A stretch of 64,000 bases of DNA from Zonotrichia leucophrys gambelii. Lineage: Eukaryota > Chordata > Aves > Passeriformes > Passerellidae. Below, piece by piece: positions 53,401 to 64,000 of the stretch. Within the stretch, counting starts at the first letter, position 1, and each line of letters opens with the position of its first letter. The position numbers and the translations under genes are program-made. The notes under the pieces are model-generated. The model did no database searches and was not told the DNA's origin. It saw nothing but the letters and a program-made list of their open reading frames with translations. The stretch spans positions 131,953,533 to 132,017,532 of the forward strand of contig NC_088171.1 in NCBI RefSeq assembly GCF_028769735.1. Reading direction: 5' to 3'.

Positions 53401-56400
53401 GAGAAGGAAAAAGGTTTGAGAAGAAAAAAGTTCTCAGCATTCAGACTCATAATTTCTCAGCAACATTATGAACTTTGGTAATTTTTTCTCCCCTGATATG
53501 TTAATGCTGCTGAAAAACTGTATCTGAAACCAAGAGACCATTACTCAAGTTTGACAGAAAGGTGCCAAGAAAAGCAGCCAGTTATGCTCCTTCTTCAAGG
53601 CTGGCTCACTTTCTTCTACAAATCAAGTGGCCCAGAGACCTATGCCCCACATACCTACTGCTCTCTGTTGGGGTTTAAGCAAACTTCAGTAGCACCTCTA
53701 CTAACAGCTAATGTGGAACAGGATACAGTCCTCCTGTAAAACTTTAAGCTGCCTCTTTTGGCCTTGTGCCACACTTGGAAGCAAACATCAGGGAGTGATT
53801 TACCATCATAGCTGTAAATGAGACACTCCATGTAGCCAGCAGAATGCGGGTGGTCATTTTGGTCCCCAATGTTGACGGTCAGCGTGTTGGTGGAGCTCAT
53901 GGGCGGGATCCCGCTGTCTGTGATCAGGATGGGCAGGTGGAACGCCTTGTGCACCTCCCTGTCAAAGGTGCGCAGGGCGGTGAGCACGGCGCTGCCGTTG
54001 TGGAGGTCCTGCAGGCTGAAGCTGGTCAGGCTATCCAGATCCCCGAGGAGGCGAAAGGAGAAAGGGGCTCCGTTCACAGCAGTGTCCCGGTCCTTGGCAT
54101 ACAGCAGTGTGGAGGTCTCATTCATTTGGACAACCTGTGGAGAAGCTGTGTTTTCCCAGACCACTGGGTTATAATGTGCCTCGAACTCTGGCCCATTGTC
54201 ATTTACATCCTGCAGAGTCACCAAAACAGTGGCACTGCCGGTCAGAGGGGGCTGTCCCATATCAGTGGCAATCACAATGAGTTGGTACTGAGCCACCGTC
54301 TCATAATCCAGCAATCCTGCAACCATCAGCCACCCATCACTAGCCAAAGAGAACTGGCCACCTGGATCAGACTTGTTTAGCAGGTGGAAAGAAAACCTCC
54401 CATTCAGGCCAGAATCCAAGTCAACAGCAGAAACCTGAATAATTTTGGTGCCAACTGGTACATCTTCCCCAAGTGCAGCCACTTCATAGAACTGGGGATA
54501 GAAGAGAGGGGCATGATCATTTGAGTCCTCCACATAGATCACACAGTGAGCAATGCTGAAGAAATCCATGTCCTCTGCTTTCACAGTCAAGTTGAATACC
54601 CTCTCATGAGGCTTCTCAAAGTCAACCCGTTTGCGTAGTCGGATAAACCCACAGTTGTTGACTTCATCTGTCTCTATGGAGAACTTGCGGTCATTGTCCC
54701 CATCAACAATGCTGAATGTCACCATGGCATTTTCTCCCTCGTCTCTGTCCACAGCAGACACCACTGCCACCTCAGTGTTAATACTCGCATTCTCGGAGAC
54801 AAATGCTGTGTAAATCCTTTGCAGGAAGACTGGAGCATGATCATTCACGTCAGTCACAAAAATAGTGGCAGTGCCTGTCCCAGTGAGCCCTCCTCCATCT
54901 CTGGCCTCAACCACCACCAGGTATTTGTCTTCCTTCTCACGGTCCAGGGACCCAAGCACTGTAGAGATGGTGCCACTAACTGAATCAATTGAGAACAAGT
55001 TCAAATTAATTTCGTTTTTGACGTTCTGAATGATACTGTATGTTAGCACAGCATTTATACCAGCCTTGGGGTCATCGAGGTCCACTGCTGTCATTTCCAT
55101 GATAGGAGTGTCAGCTGGAGAGCCCTCAGGGATGTGGCCTGTGAAACAGCCATCCAACACACAGAGGAAAAGGGGCGCGTTGTCGTTCACGTCCCTCACT
55201 TCTATGACCACGTCTGCAAAGCCAGTCAGGCCCTCTCCGCCCTCATCCGTGGCGAGAACGAGGAAGCGCCACGTGGATCGCTTCTCCCGGTCCAGCCTGG
55301 TGTGTGCGCTGATCTCACCTGTGCTCTCGTCGATGCTGAATTCGCTGCCGGCTCCCTGCCCGTGCAGGGAGTAGCTAATGGCAGCTTGATCTGCTGCTTG
55401 GTCGGGATCTGTTGCAGAAACCTGGAACAAGCCAGAGCAGGCAAGTGTTTATGTTAAAAAAAGGGAAATCACACTTCCCTTATCGATGGCAGCTGCTACA
55501 GTGCAGGCTAAATGAACAGTGTGAATTTTAACAGCAAGCATCTATTGGCTTGAGTCATTCAAGTACTCTTTTCAAAAAATATCATGTACAGCCTAGAGAA
55601 ATAAAACCAGGACATTTCCACAGACCAATATATTCCACTTCCCCATTTATTTTCGAAAGAGAAAAAACTATGAAGAATCAAGTGAAAATAATAACAGTTC
55701 TGCTGAGCAAATATTTCTTGTGAAATTTTTTGAGCTGGAATACAAAGGCAAGCAGAGGCTGATTCTCTCTGAGTTTACAGACTGCCATGAAAACAGGCCA
55801 TACATCCAAGCTGATTATCAGCATAGTCCAGAGAGAGCTCCCAGCTCCTGATTTGCATCCAGGGATTGTTTAGGAGATTGCTAGTTGGACCTACCAAGAG
55901 CTGCTCTAACAAAAAAACAATGAAGATGATTGAGCTGGAGTCAAAGAACAATCCCTGGTAATGTTTATTTGGTAGCAAAAATTTAATCATTACATGCATA
56001 AAGTACACATGCCAACCATTCTGTGCTTATAGAGTTACTCAAAATGTGCCAAATCTTCTTTGTAAAGGAAATTATTCCATTTTCAAATAATTAGAAATCA
56101 GTTTGAAAAAGACCCTAAGATCAAAACCAGCTGCTATTTATGTAGGTGAGGAGAGCAAGTCCACCACGAAAAATTACCAGGTTTACTTTATTCTATTATT
56201 TACAGAAAGTTGCTAGCTAAGTCCTAATACCAGGCCTCACCCACCCTAAATGCACTATCTTTTTGGATTTGTGTGAATGGATGGGATTGACTGAACACAA
56301 AGCCAGGTTTTGCCCTGCTTTGTGGAAACTGCTTTACCTTTAGGACAAGTACTGGCAGATCAGTGAGCTCCTCTAAGACACTGCCCTGGTATTCATTCTG

Positions 56401-59400
56401 AGTGAAGACTGGTGCTTCATCATTCTTATTGACAACATTGATGATGATAAGAGTGTGGTTTTCCCATTTTCCATCAGAAGCTACAAGCCGGAGCTCATAA
56501 TGTTGTTCTTGTTCATAATCCAGAGGCTGAGCAATGAAGACAGTTCCAATCTCAGGTTCCACATCAAAAACCCCTTTAACATTTCCTGAAGTGATCTGAT
56601 ACCTTAGTTTGGCATTTGCACCTATAAGAGAAAGAAACAATTGGCCCCTCTTCTCTCTATGAAATGCCCAATACAGCTATGCACAATGGACATGTATCAA
56701 AGAGAAACCTTATTTTCCAAGACTGATGTGGGTGTATGTGTGTGAGATAAAACATAAAAACATACATAGAATGATCTGTATATGAAATTTGAAGGTTTTG
56801 TGTGTAGTAGATAGGAGGCTAGGTTTGCATTTATATTTACAAATATAATTTACAGACACAGACAAGCACTTGTTGATTGATAATGGAGAGATTGTGTGCC
56901 TCTAAATTACCGTGCATTCATTTGCCAATAATAAAAATGTAACATACTCTGAAATTACAAGAAGCTATTCTTACTCAATGTTTCCTAAGCCTCTCACTTC
57001 AAATGCCAGTATTCCTTAACTTTTTTAAAACCACTGGGTGGTGCTAAAATAAAACAGAAGTCCTCTATTTTGAGCAAGAATTCATCTTCGAACATTCCAC
57101 CTGTGCACCAACAGTTCTTTGTTTGCTGCAAAACTTTTAGGAACAACAACAAATAGTTTAGTGCTTCCTGTTTACTTATTTGGAAAGGTGAAAAAAAAAT
57201 AGCATTCCAGTATACAAAGTCATTTCCTAAATTAAATAGTTGAGCTGCTAGGAGCAAAAAGAACATTCAGCTTTTTAAGTTGTGAGTCAGCTGTGGATGA
57301 CAAGACTAGAGCAATATGGATGGCTAGAAAGTGAAAAGGCTTTGCAGCACTGTCACTGAAAGAACAGCCAGCTCTCACCTGCTCCCAGCAACACCTCCCT
57401 CTGGCTCTCATCCGGGCTCTGTCACCAGCTTGCCTTCTTTTAACCAACAGGTTTGTTTCTCTTGAGCAAGTTGAGCTGGACCAGCTCACAAAAATAACCA
57501 AAATGCAAAGACAAGGACTGACTGTTGTCAGCATGTTGTACAGGCTGTTGGACTGGCTCTGTCCATCTGGTCTCACCACACAGTAGGGGCAGCTTCACAC
57601 CATCAGAGCTGGTGTCAGGGTGAGCCCAAATTGAAGGTCTGACTTTCCCTTTCTTCCTGACTTCATTTCTGGCCATGCCATCCCACATTTTCCACTGTTT
57701 GTCAGTTTCTTCCACAAGCATATTTAACCCACTAACACACCAAAAAACACAATTTGCTTTTTTTACAAGAGTGGGAAATAGAACTGACTCCTAGGGAGAT
57801 CTTGAAAGCACAGGAGTCAGCAAAAAGCAAGCATGTGCTCTGGAAAGAGTGAGTATAAAGTTACAGCAGTGTTGTGATTCAGGCTGATTTCATTCTGTCC
57901 CAAAGACATTGCCAGATAACTTAACCTTTGCACTACAAACATGAGCACCTAATTAAAGACAGCACTCATAGGCACCCAGAATTTCTCTCCCCACTTTTAC
58001 AAATGTTTGAAACATGGAATTGTCTCCTGAGTGCAGAGAGCTGTTCGTCCATGTAGGAAGTAGCCCCACATACAAACACACATTAACATGAACAGAACTG
58101 AAAAGGACCTGCAGGGGCCACTCACCCTCATCTTCATCATCTGCTGTTGCTGTCACAACAGGACTCCCCACCTCCCTGTCCTCATCCATGCTGACCTCAT
58201 ACACTGACTGAGGAAATGCCGGGGCGTTGTCGTTCACATCACTGACAAAAATCCTCACGTAGGCTGTGTCTGAGTACATGCAGGAGGAATACAGAGGAGA
58301 AATGGCAGAGGTGGAATACCCTGCATTATTCCAAACAGCTCACACAACTGCCAAGCCTATGAAAGTTAAAAAGCCCAATACAGAATTCCTTCTTAGTTTT
58401 ACCTGTGTTGGGCTGCCCATAAACACCAGGTCTAGCAGATTCTGATAAGTCCTGAGACTGAACTTCAATCAAGTAAGAGGCTCTTTTCTCTCTGTCAAAA
58501 GATGCCTGGGTGTAAATAATTCCTGTCTCAGGTTCAATGGTGAAGAACTGATAATCCTCATTAGCATCTTTTAATATTAAGTAGTGAACCTAAAAAGGAA
58601 GTTATTAAAAGAGGTTACATTTTCAATTTTCATTTGTATGTCTAAGTGCTGTGACCTCCCCCTTCCTCAGTAGCGTCCTGTTTGTGTCTGCAAAGTAGCA
58701 ACATTCTGAGGAAAGACAGATCGCCTGAACAAATTTTTTCTAAGTCTTTTGTTAATTTTTATATAAAAAGTGCAGAATTCTCAAACAGAAGAACACCTGT
58801 ACCAGTGATATCAAGGCCCATCAAGCCCAGTATCTAATCTCTAACAGTGGCCAGTAGGAGCAGTTAAGAAAGATCATGAATAACAGAAGGAGAGAGGATG
58901 TATGGACTGGCATTTTCCCTGGTGTCCCCTCAGCTTCTAGTAATTCACTGTGCTTCTGATTTAAAAAACAAACAAACAAACAAACAAAACAAAAAACAAC
59001 TGAACAAACAAAAACCCAAAACAATAACAAAAAATCCCACAAAGCAAAAACAAACAAACAAACAAGCTAATAATTTGGGTCCTGTTCAATGAGACTGAAT
59101 AAATGAAAATCTCCACCAATGAAAGCTATTCACATTTTTCCCTTTAATAAAAGACATTCTCTGAAAAAACACCAGTTCCATCCCCACTCCCAAGTTATGG
59201 CCAGAGCAGCACCAACTGTTCTACCACACAGGTTGCTCTTCAGAAGCTACAAAATGACAGTTCCAGAACAGCAGAGTTCCCAGAGTCTCCACTAGCTAGA
59301 GTTTCTTCACTCTAGAAGAGCTAGTAGGATTTTTAGAAATGGCTCAGGAAAATGCAAAGAAAATGAGCAATTCCCTTCAGAATTCTGCTTTTTCCTAGGC

Positions 59401-62400
59401 TTGGGTCATTATTACTATGATGGTCAAATGCTGGTTTGACCAATGATGGTATTTAATCAACCATACTTAAAAGCCTGTGAATAACTGACAATAATCACTG
59501 ATGGTCAATTAAAAAATGAGCTAAAGAGGCAGGGGTTTGAAAACATGTCCTGCAGCCACAGCCACTTGTCTTGTCATGGGAGCAGCCCAGAGAATCATGC
59601 AGCAGTGCTTTGTCATGGTTGCTGGATCAGGATGAGCTGCAGGGCCCTGAGGTCACTTCTGGCATCTTCTCTCCTGCATCCCATGAGAGGCACACCAGCC
59701 ATGAGACACACAAATGCTTGACAAGTGCTGTAAGAACTGCTGGTGGCTCATTACCCTGCACATTCTCACTAATTACAGTACCACAGCTTGAGTATGGTGA
59801 GGAAAGGAACTGGATTAAGGTCAAACCTCTCCATGCAGGCCAGAATCCAAGTCCATAGCTAACACCTGAACCACAGACGTGCCAATATCTGCTCCTTCTG
59901 GCACAGACGCCTCGTAGTTAGAGGACATGAAGAATGGAACATTGTCATTGACATCTGAAAAAGGAGGTGATGAGGGTCATGGTAAGAAAATATTTTAAAA
60001 CTTTTTTGTTTACTGTGGTTTTTTTGTATTTTCCCCACAGTTGTATTTTGCTTGGAGGAAGAACTTATACTGATTATAGTAATAAGCAATCCTGCTCTGG
60101 GTTTTCCCATTCTCATGGTAGCAGTCAGGAGATATTTTATAGGCACTGGGCAGTTTCTGGGAAACAGTGGCCTAATGCCAGCTGAGATAGTGGCTAATGG
60201 TTTGACCAGAGATATACTTAGTCTGTGAATGCCAGGACCAGGAGGGCTTTCATCCACAGCTAAATTGCTGAAAAAGGATTTTTTCTTGTGAGCAGAATAA
60301 AGTTTCTGCCAAATTCTGGTACCAATAACAGCACTACAGGAAAAACCTTTTGGGACAGGATCCATAACCTACAAGGAGGCTCAGACCTTGCTCTACAGCC
60401 TGGAGCATTGTGGATTGTGAAAAACAGGACAATGCTGTGATAAACTGAAGCAGGAAAGTTGGATTCCCTTTCAAATTACTACCCCATTTTCATTTCCATG
60501 GTGGTGGGCAAGACAAATGTTTTTGCTGGAGACTTCATTTATTAATATTTTCATTTGAATGTCTGCCTAACAAAAGTAACTCCACTAATCCTGCAAAAAC
60601 AGGGATTAATATCAGATTTATAGTTTTATGTGGATCTACTGGAACAGAGCCTTATGAAAAGATCCTACTATAAGGAGGTTTGGATCAAATTTTTGAAAAT
60701 TGCATTTATCATAAGGATAAATTTCGTGCCTGTAATCTCAGTATGCAATGGAAAATACTAAATGTAACAAAAACCCCGAAACAGATATCCAACACAAACC
60801 TGGCCTATCTGAGCTGTTTTGCTTTCTATAGCACAGAGTATTTTCAGTAATACTCATCTCCTTTCAATAGCTTGGGAACAAGTACTAGATTTTTCCTCCT
60901 TTCGAAAGAAAATCTTTCTAAGTACCTTTACAGAACTACAGTGCTGCCTAAACATTCAAACAGCTCATTTTTGCACTATCACATCTCCACACTTGATGGC
61001 TGTACTTAGGAATTGCCTCAGGCAGACCTCTTTAATGACTGCAGAACTATTTACAGTATAGAAAATACAAAGTATTCTGAGGTGGCTTGGCATTTCATGG
61101 ATGGTACCTTAATTTGTGGCATTATACTAAAAATAATAGGAATATTTTTCAGAACAGCAGCAAAGCTTACCTGTTATATTCACACACACAGTGGCAAAGG
61201 AAGCTAAAGGAGTCATTGCTACATTTTGTGCCCGGACTGTCAGGGTGAAAAACTTAGTAGTCTCAAAGTCAAGTGGTTCAGCGACTAGAAGAGAAGCAGA
61301 TCCATCAGCTCTGTTTGGCTTCAGATAGAAACGAACTGGCATGTTAGTCTCTGGAACTTGACCCTCCTCCAGGTTATACGTGACCCTGGGATCACCAAGA
61401 GGGGATGTGGCTTTGATGGTCTGGAGAAGAAAAGAGCCACCACATACATTCATGAAGCACGAGGTTGCAAGTGTTGGGTGATGAGTTTGATGGCAGAAAC
61501 ACACACACATGTATGTTCTCCAAGAACATACTCACCTGTATGACTCGGGTAACAGACAAAACAGAAACATTTACAGAGCTGAGTTTTATTTTACAATATC
61601 TAGGTTTGGTGCAGGTGTTAAATCAACAAGAAATTTATCTGCCTGTAAATGTTCCAAGTCAGAACTGCAGCACAGCTATAGGAAATCCCTCCTCTCTGCT
61701 CCTTCCAAAGCAAAACTGATCCATAAGGAGACCATTTCTCCACTGAATTGTACATTTTACTCAGCAAGTTACAGAAGAAAAACTCAAACTCTTAATTGTT
61801 TCCAAGTGCTTCAATATTACATGCAGGAGGAGGAAGGCAGGAATTATGTGGCAATATACAGAAGACTAAGTCTTCTTTCCCTAAAGACCAAGTCTCTACT
61901 GGTTAAAAAGGAATTGGTTTGAGTTAGAAGAGCCCAAAGCAAACTATGTCACTCCATGCTCTTGTGCTAGACTGAGAAAACCTTTAAGAAAGACACAAGC
62001 AGATAGCACAGCCACTGAGGATGAGGATGGAGGAGTGAGAAGCTGGCTCTTGGAGGGAACACACAAGAATTTCCTTTTCTGGCAGCACATAAGTCTTGCT
62101 CCTGTGGAAGCACACCTTGAGGGCATTAATGTAAGAATTCACTGGGCAAACTGCTGCCAGCTGAAATGCCCCCCTATTCTGTGACAGGTACGCCTGGCAA
62201 ACTTTAATGGGTACAGAGCAGTGAAGGCTCATAAGGGCACAGTGCAATGCAGCAAGGCTGCAGAGCAGGCATCTGTGAACTTCTGACATAGAGCACAACA
62301 GAGGAAGAGGGAGAGAAGTACTCAAGCTTTTAACCTACCACAATCCTGGTGTCACGAATGGTGTTTTCGGGGATGGTGACCCAGTAAGAGCTCTGTTCCC

Positions 62401-62762
62401 ACTGTGGGGGCTGGCTCAGTGCACTGGTGACAGTCACCGTCAGCTCCACCGTGCTGCTTCTGTTCCCGCCGTCTGTGGCTACAATATAGCGGCTGATGCG
62501 CATTGTCTGGGAAACAGAGGCACAGGATGCTTGAAAATATTGCAATTAACCCTCTGCAACGGATTTGAGGGGCTGGACTCTCACATTACCTGGGGTAGTG
62601 GGCAATTCACGTACACCCAGCCTGTGCTGGGGTTGATCTGGAAGTATTCCAGCTGATGCTCTAGCATTGAGTATGTGACAGCAGCATTCACACCCTGGTC
62701 ACTGTCGTGAGCTGCAACTCGGAGGAAACTCGTCCCCACTGGAGTGTCTTCGCTGAGGAAGT
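36470..62762 (-). CDS. Type III (non-chordate-type) classic cadherin, Hz-cadherin-like; C-terminal 1,979 residues in 23 exons, 5' end missing
   Basis: A cell-surface adhesion receptor linked to catenins. Exons from N to C: 62590-62762, 62339-62506, 61171-61420, 59827-59954, 58403-58589, 58126-58269, 56338-56621, 53804-55421, 51809-51902, 50860-51044, 50065-50297, 48760-49037, 46884-47098, 46463-46590, 45512-45639, 45139-45271, 44879-45059, 41949-42106, 41027-41291, 40004-40184, 38352-38605, 37292-37446, 36470-36871 (stop 36470-36472). All junctions keep phase; one intron is GC-AG. Order (numbered from the first full codon here): cadherin repeats 1-1076, NC domain ~1077-1165, Cys-rich/EGF to ~1258, laminin G ~1259-1463, EGF ~1464-1508, laminin G ~1509-1684, two EGF-like modules ~1685-1770, membrane helix ~1781-1801, catenin-binding tail 1802-1979. 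Type I/II vertebrate cadherins lack NC/EGF/LG; FAT has no classic catenin tail; CELSR has seven membrane helices. The plan is that of DN-cadherin and chicken Hz-cadherin. The most upstream exon starts in mid-repeat, so more exons lie to the right. Confidence 0.95.
39565..39676. repeat. TA/TATG-rich simple repeat
   Basis: Low-complexity TATATA/TATGTA sequence in a cadherin intron. Open frames here (39480-39737, 39537-39764) are artefacts of the repeat. Confidence 0.85.
40730..40800 (+). mobile_element. Short CR1 3' end with intact terminal repeat
   Basis: GAACGAGATGATCTTTAGGA, CCTCTTCCAACCTATTC and two copies of the 8-bp terminal repeat (ATTCTATGATTCTATG). It lies in a cadherin intron, antisense to the gene. 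Confidence 0.85.
42036..42062 (-). repeat. Coding 9-bp tandem repeat (Ser-Thr-Arg x3) in the second LamG domain
   Basis: The minus strand reads three Ser-Thr-Arg units of nine bases each, AGC-AC(C/G)-CG(C/G), inside exon 41949-42106. They are in frame and sit in a GC-rich exon just after the motif SWIHYEPR. Confidence 0.9.
45393..45510. repeat. GTTT/T-rich simple repeat beside a splice donor
   Basis: (GTTT)n and poly-T with G interruptions. On the coding (minus) strand this is an AAAC-rich tract starting within the GTAAAC donor of cadherin exon 45512-45639. Confidence 0.9.
47468..47695 (-). mobile_element. CR1 LINE fragment
   Basis: AGAATCACAGAATGCCAGGT, ATGATCTAGACAAGATGGC, CATTGTTGGGTAAACCACCA, GTTGATTATTCTCACTGGG and TTGTGTCCAATTGGAGTCTC match a widespread avian CR1 subfamily in reverse. 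It lies in a cadherin intron, on the gene's own strand. Confidence 0.8.
49491..49575. repeat. T/G-rich simple repeat
   Basis: TTTG/TTTTTTG tract in a cadherin intron, similar in composition to the one at 45.4 kb. On the coding strand it is A/C-rich. The open frame at 49488-49682 is an artefact of it. Confidence 0.85.
50065..50297 (-). other. Non-chordate (NC) domain of a type III classic cadherin
   Basis: One 233-nt exon encodes GITPEEFISQSPEKQSKYY, then a helical segment, then NVHIFSVLNSP, DVWFAVYGPPYYKAEKLNG and a tryptophan end. Spacing and the PYYK.EKLNG block match the NC domain I know from Drosophila DN-cadherin. In fly DE-cadherin this domain is the site of proteolytic processing. The acceptor at 50298 (GCTGTTACAG) was chosen because it restores the SVRIT-GITPEEF reading across the intron; an earlier AG would add unrelated residues. 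Confidence 0.9.
52286..52336. repeat. 17-bp tandem repeat, three copies
   Basis: TACAGCAA(T/G)ATAGAAAT is repeated three times, the last copy ending in GAG. It lies in the intron between cadherin exons 53804-55421 and 51809-51902. Confidence 0.8.
58800..58935 (-). mobile_element. Old CR1-like repeat remnant
   Basis: GGCCCATCAAGCCCAGTATC followed by CTAACAGTGGCCAGTAGGAG resembles the eroded amniote CR1-type repeat common in reptiles and birds. It is strongly decayed, and its limits and orientation are uncertain. Confidence 0.4.
58962..59067. repeat. AAAC-rich simple repeat
   Basis: (AAAC)n with interruptions in a cadherin intron. Open frames on both strands here (58821-59057, 58898-59092) are products of the repeat. 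Confidence 0.9.
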
Positions 62763-64000
62763 CTTTGAAAAGACAAAGATCCTGTCAGCAGGTCTGCTCT
62801 GCTTTAGCAGGCTGTATTTGTAAAGAAATACCCCTGTAAAACATCATTGTTCCCTTCATGGCAGATGAAATGTTTCTGTACTGAAGCAGGTTATAAAGTA
62901 CTGTCACCAACAGTGTCTGCAGTCCTCTTTCAGCTTTCCCTTCCCTCTCCCCTGCCACGCTGGGTTTTTAAGTGAGCTGCTGGTGGTGCAGATTTACTGA
63001 CACTGCAGCTGCCAGCACTGGTGCCACTCCAGGGTGGTGCCGGCAACCCCACAGCAGCTCACATGCCCACTGCTTTGGATCACAGCCCAGCCTGCTGGGC
63101 TCAGCTAATGATAAAAGCAGGTTGGTATCAAAGGGAATTCTGTGTGAATTGAATTAGTCTTGAATATGAGTGGTGCCAGCAGCACTGCCAGTGGGAGGCA
63201 CTAGGTAATTGCAAAGCACAAAGACTCAGGTCACAGAAAAAATGCCTCCAGCCCCACAGTGTTTTGGAAAAACTGCCCAGGGCAAGGGCAAGGATCATTT
63301 TATGTATGTCTCTTTCCTTAAGTTTCACTCCCTGTTCCCAGAAATCCACCTGTGTCAGAGGTCGTGTCTTTCTGCCTGTAGTTCTAGAGAGACCAATCCT
63401 TTGAACCTGCTCACGCAATTGTCATCTAAAAATCTGCTGGCAAAGTCATGCATTTGAAGAGCCCACTGCACAGAAGAATAATTAATTTTGTCTTCCTAAG
63501 GCCTGATTTCTGGAAGGGACACCAACAAAATGATGGGAAATCATGAGCAGTCATTTCCTGCTCCCCTCCACTCTGTGAAGCACGGTTTCATATGAAACCA
63601 TCACATCCCTGCTGTCTGTGTCTCTTCCACACTCATCTTTACATTGCACTGATTTTTGGTCCAGCTCTTCCCTCTGTCCTCAGCCATCCAGTCCCAATTC
63701 CTCTTTCAAGTAGCTATGTGTGCTTGCCTGATTGTGTTTTTGAGCTGTTTCCCTGTACTAAGGCTCCACCAGCTCAGGGTATTAAAACTGACTGTGGGGA
63801 GGCTGTTGCAGTTGGGTTTAGGCAACCCAGTCTGTTAATTTGTGTCGTGTTCAGAAACTATTTAATATCTTTGATGTCCTTTATATGTGTGTCCTTTAGC
63901 ATTTTTTGATGTGGGATAATCAGAACTGCTTATGGAGCAGTCATGTTTTCTGTTTTGGTCTTCTCCTTTAATGTCTACAGTGTGTAGTAGTGGAGCAGTA
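62763..64000 (-). other. Cadherin intron (upstream exons lie beyond the window)
   Basis: The exon 62590-62762 starts after a TTTTCAAAG acceptor and needs one base from a preceding exon. No cadherin motif (DxNDN, LDRE) or exon-like frame was found from 62763 to the right edge. Open frames here have no recognisable product. Confidence 0.7.

Larger units (their letters stand above)
50860..62762 (-). other. Cadherin-repeat region (about ten repeats, first one incomplete)
   Basis: Repeats are marked by Ca2+-binding linker and base motifs: DVNDNVPFF (exons 61171/59827), DVNDNAPAF (58126-58269), KNDEAPVF (56338-56621), and DVNDNAPLF, DVNDHAPVF, DSNDHAPLF and DVNDNGPEF within exon 53804-55421. LDRE/FDRE and LDYE motifs occur in mid-repeat. 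The junction after the first repeat in the window (ALSQPPQW, exon 62339-62506) lacks the DxNDN motif. The last repeat (exons 51809-51902 and 50860-51044) is degenerate: it has VSAPDADDW but no closing DxNDN before the NC domain. Confidence 0.92.

Noticed and set aside
53844..54380. 178-codon open frame on the + strand
   Set aside because: It is antisense to the large cadherin exon 53804-55421; its openness follows from that exon's codon pattern, and its product has no recognisable domain.
36470..62762. FAT or CELSR identity for the large cadherin
   Set aside because: FAT tails lack the classic beta-catenin motif, CELSR has seven membrane helices, and neither has an NC domain.

Overview
This window is vertebrate nuclear DNA and almost certainly from a bird. 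It carries multi-exon genes with GT-AG introns, many fragments of CR1 retrotransposons and no mammalian SINEs. The CCNE2-INTS8 pair lies tail to tail. Exon sequences of both genes align almost residue for residue with vertebrate proteins I know. I cannot name the species.

Layout. (1) 1-11.4 kb, + strand: the last eight coding exons of cyclin E2 (CCNE2); the first ~60 codons lie left of the window. (2) 11.4-32.4 kb, - strand: a complete INTS8 gene (Integrator subunit 8). Its 27 coding exons join in phase to exactly 995 codons plus stop. Its first exon lies in a CpG island (~32.1-32.7 kb). The poly(A) signals of CCNE2 and INTS8 imply that their 3' ends overlap. (3) 32.4-36.5 kb: intergenic, with several CR1 pieces, one of them split by a ~545-bp solo-LTR-like insertion. 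(4) 36.5-64 kb, - strand: the last 23 coding exons (1,979 codons) of a very large cadherin whose N-terminus lies beyond the right edge.

The main discovery is the cadherin. From N to C it shows about ten cadherin repeats, a non-chordate (NC) domain, a Cys-rich/EGF segment, laminin G, EGF, laminin G, two EGF-like modules, one membrane helix, and a catenin-binding classic-cadherin tail with a GGG juxtamembrane core and a SLSSL...YDCLQEWG beta-catenin motif. This is the plan of invertebrate classic cadherins (type III; Drosophila DN-cadherin). In vertebrates it is known from chicken Hz-cadherin of retinal horizontal cells. Placental mammals, as far as I know, do not keep it; their INTS8 is followed by DPY19L4.

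The three genes are not a functional unit. CCNE2 drives G1/S through CDK2. INTS8 ties PP2A to the Integrator complex at paused RNA polymerase II. The cadherin is a cell-surface adhesion molecule. Gene models were built by hand from splice sites, reading phase and protein similarity recalled from memory; no search was run.
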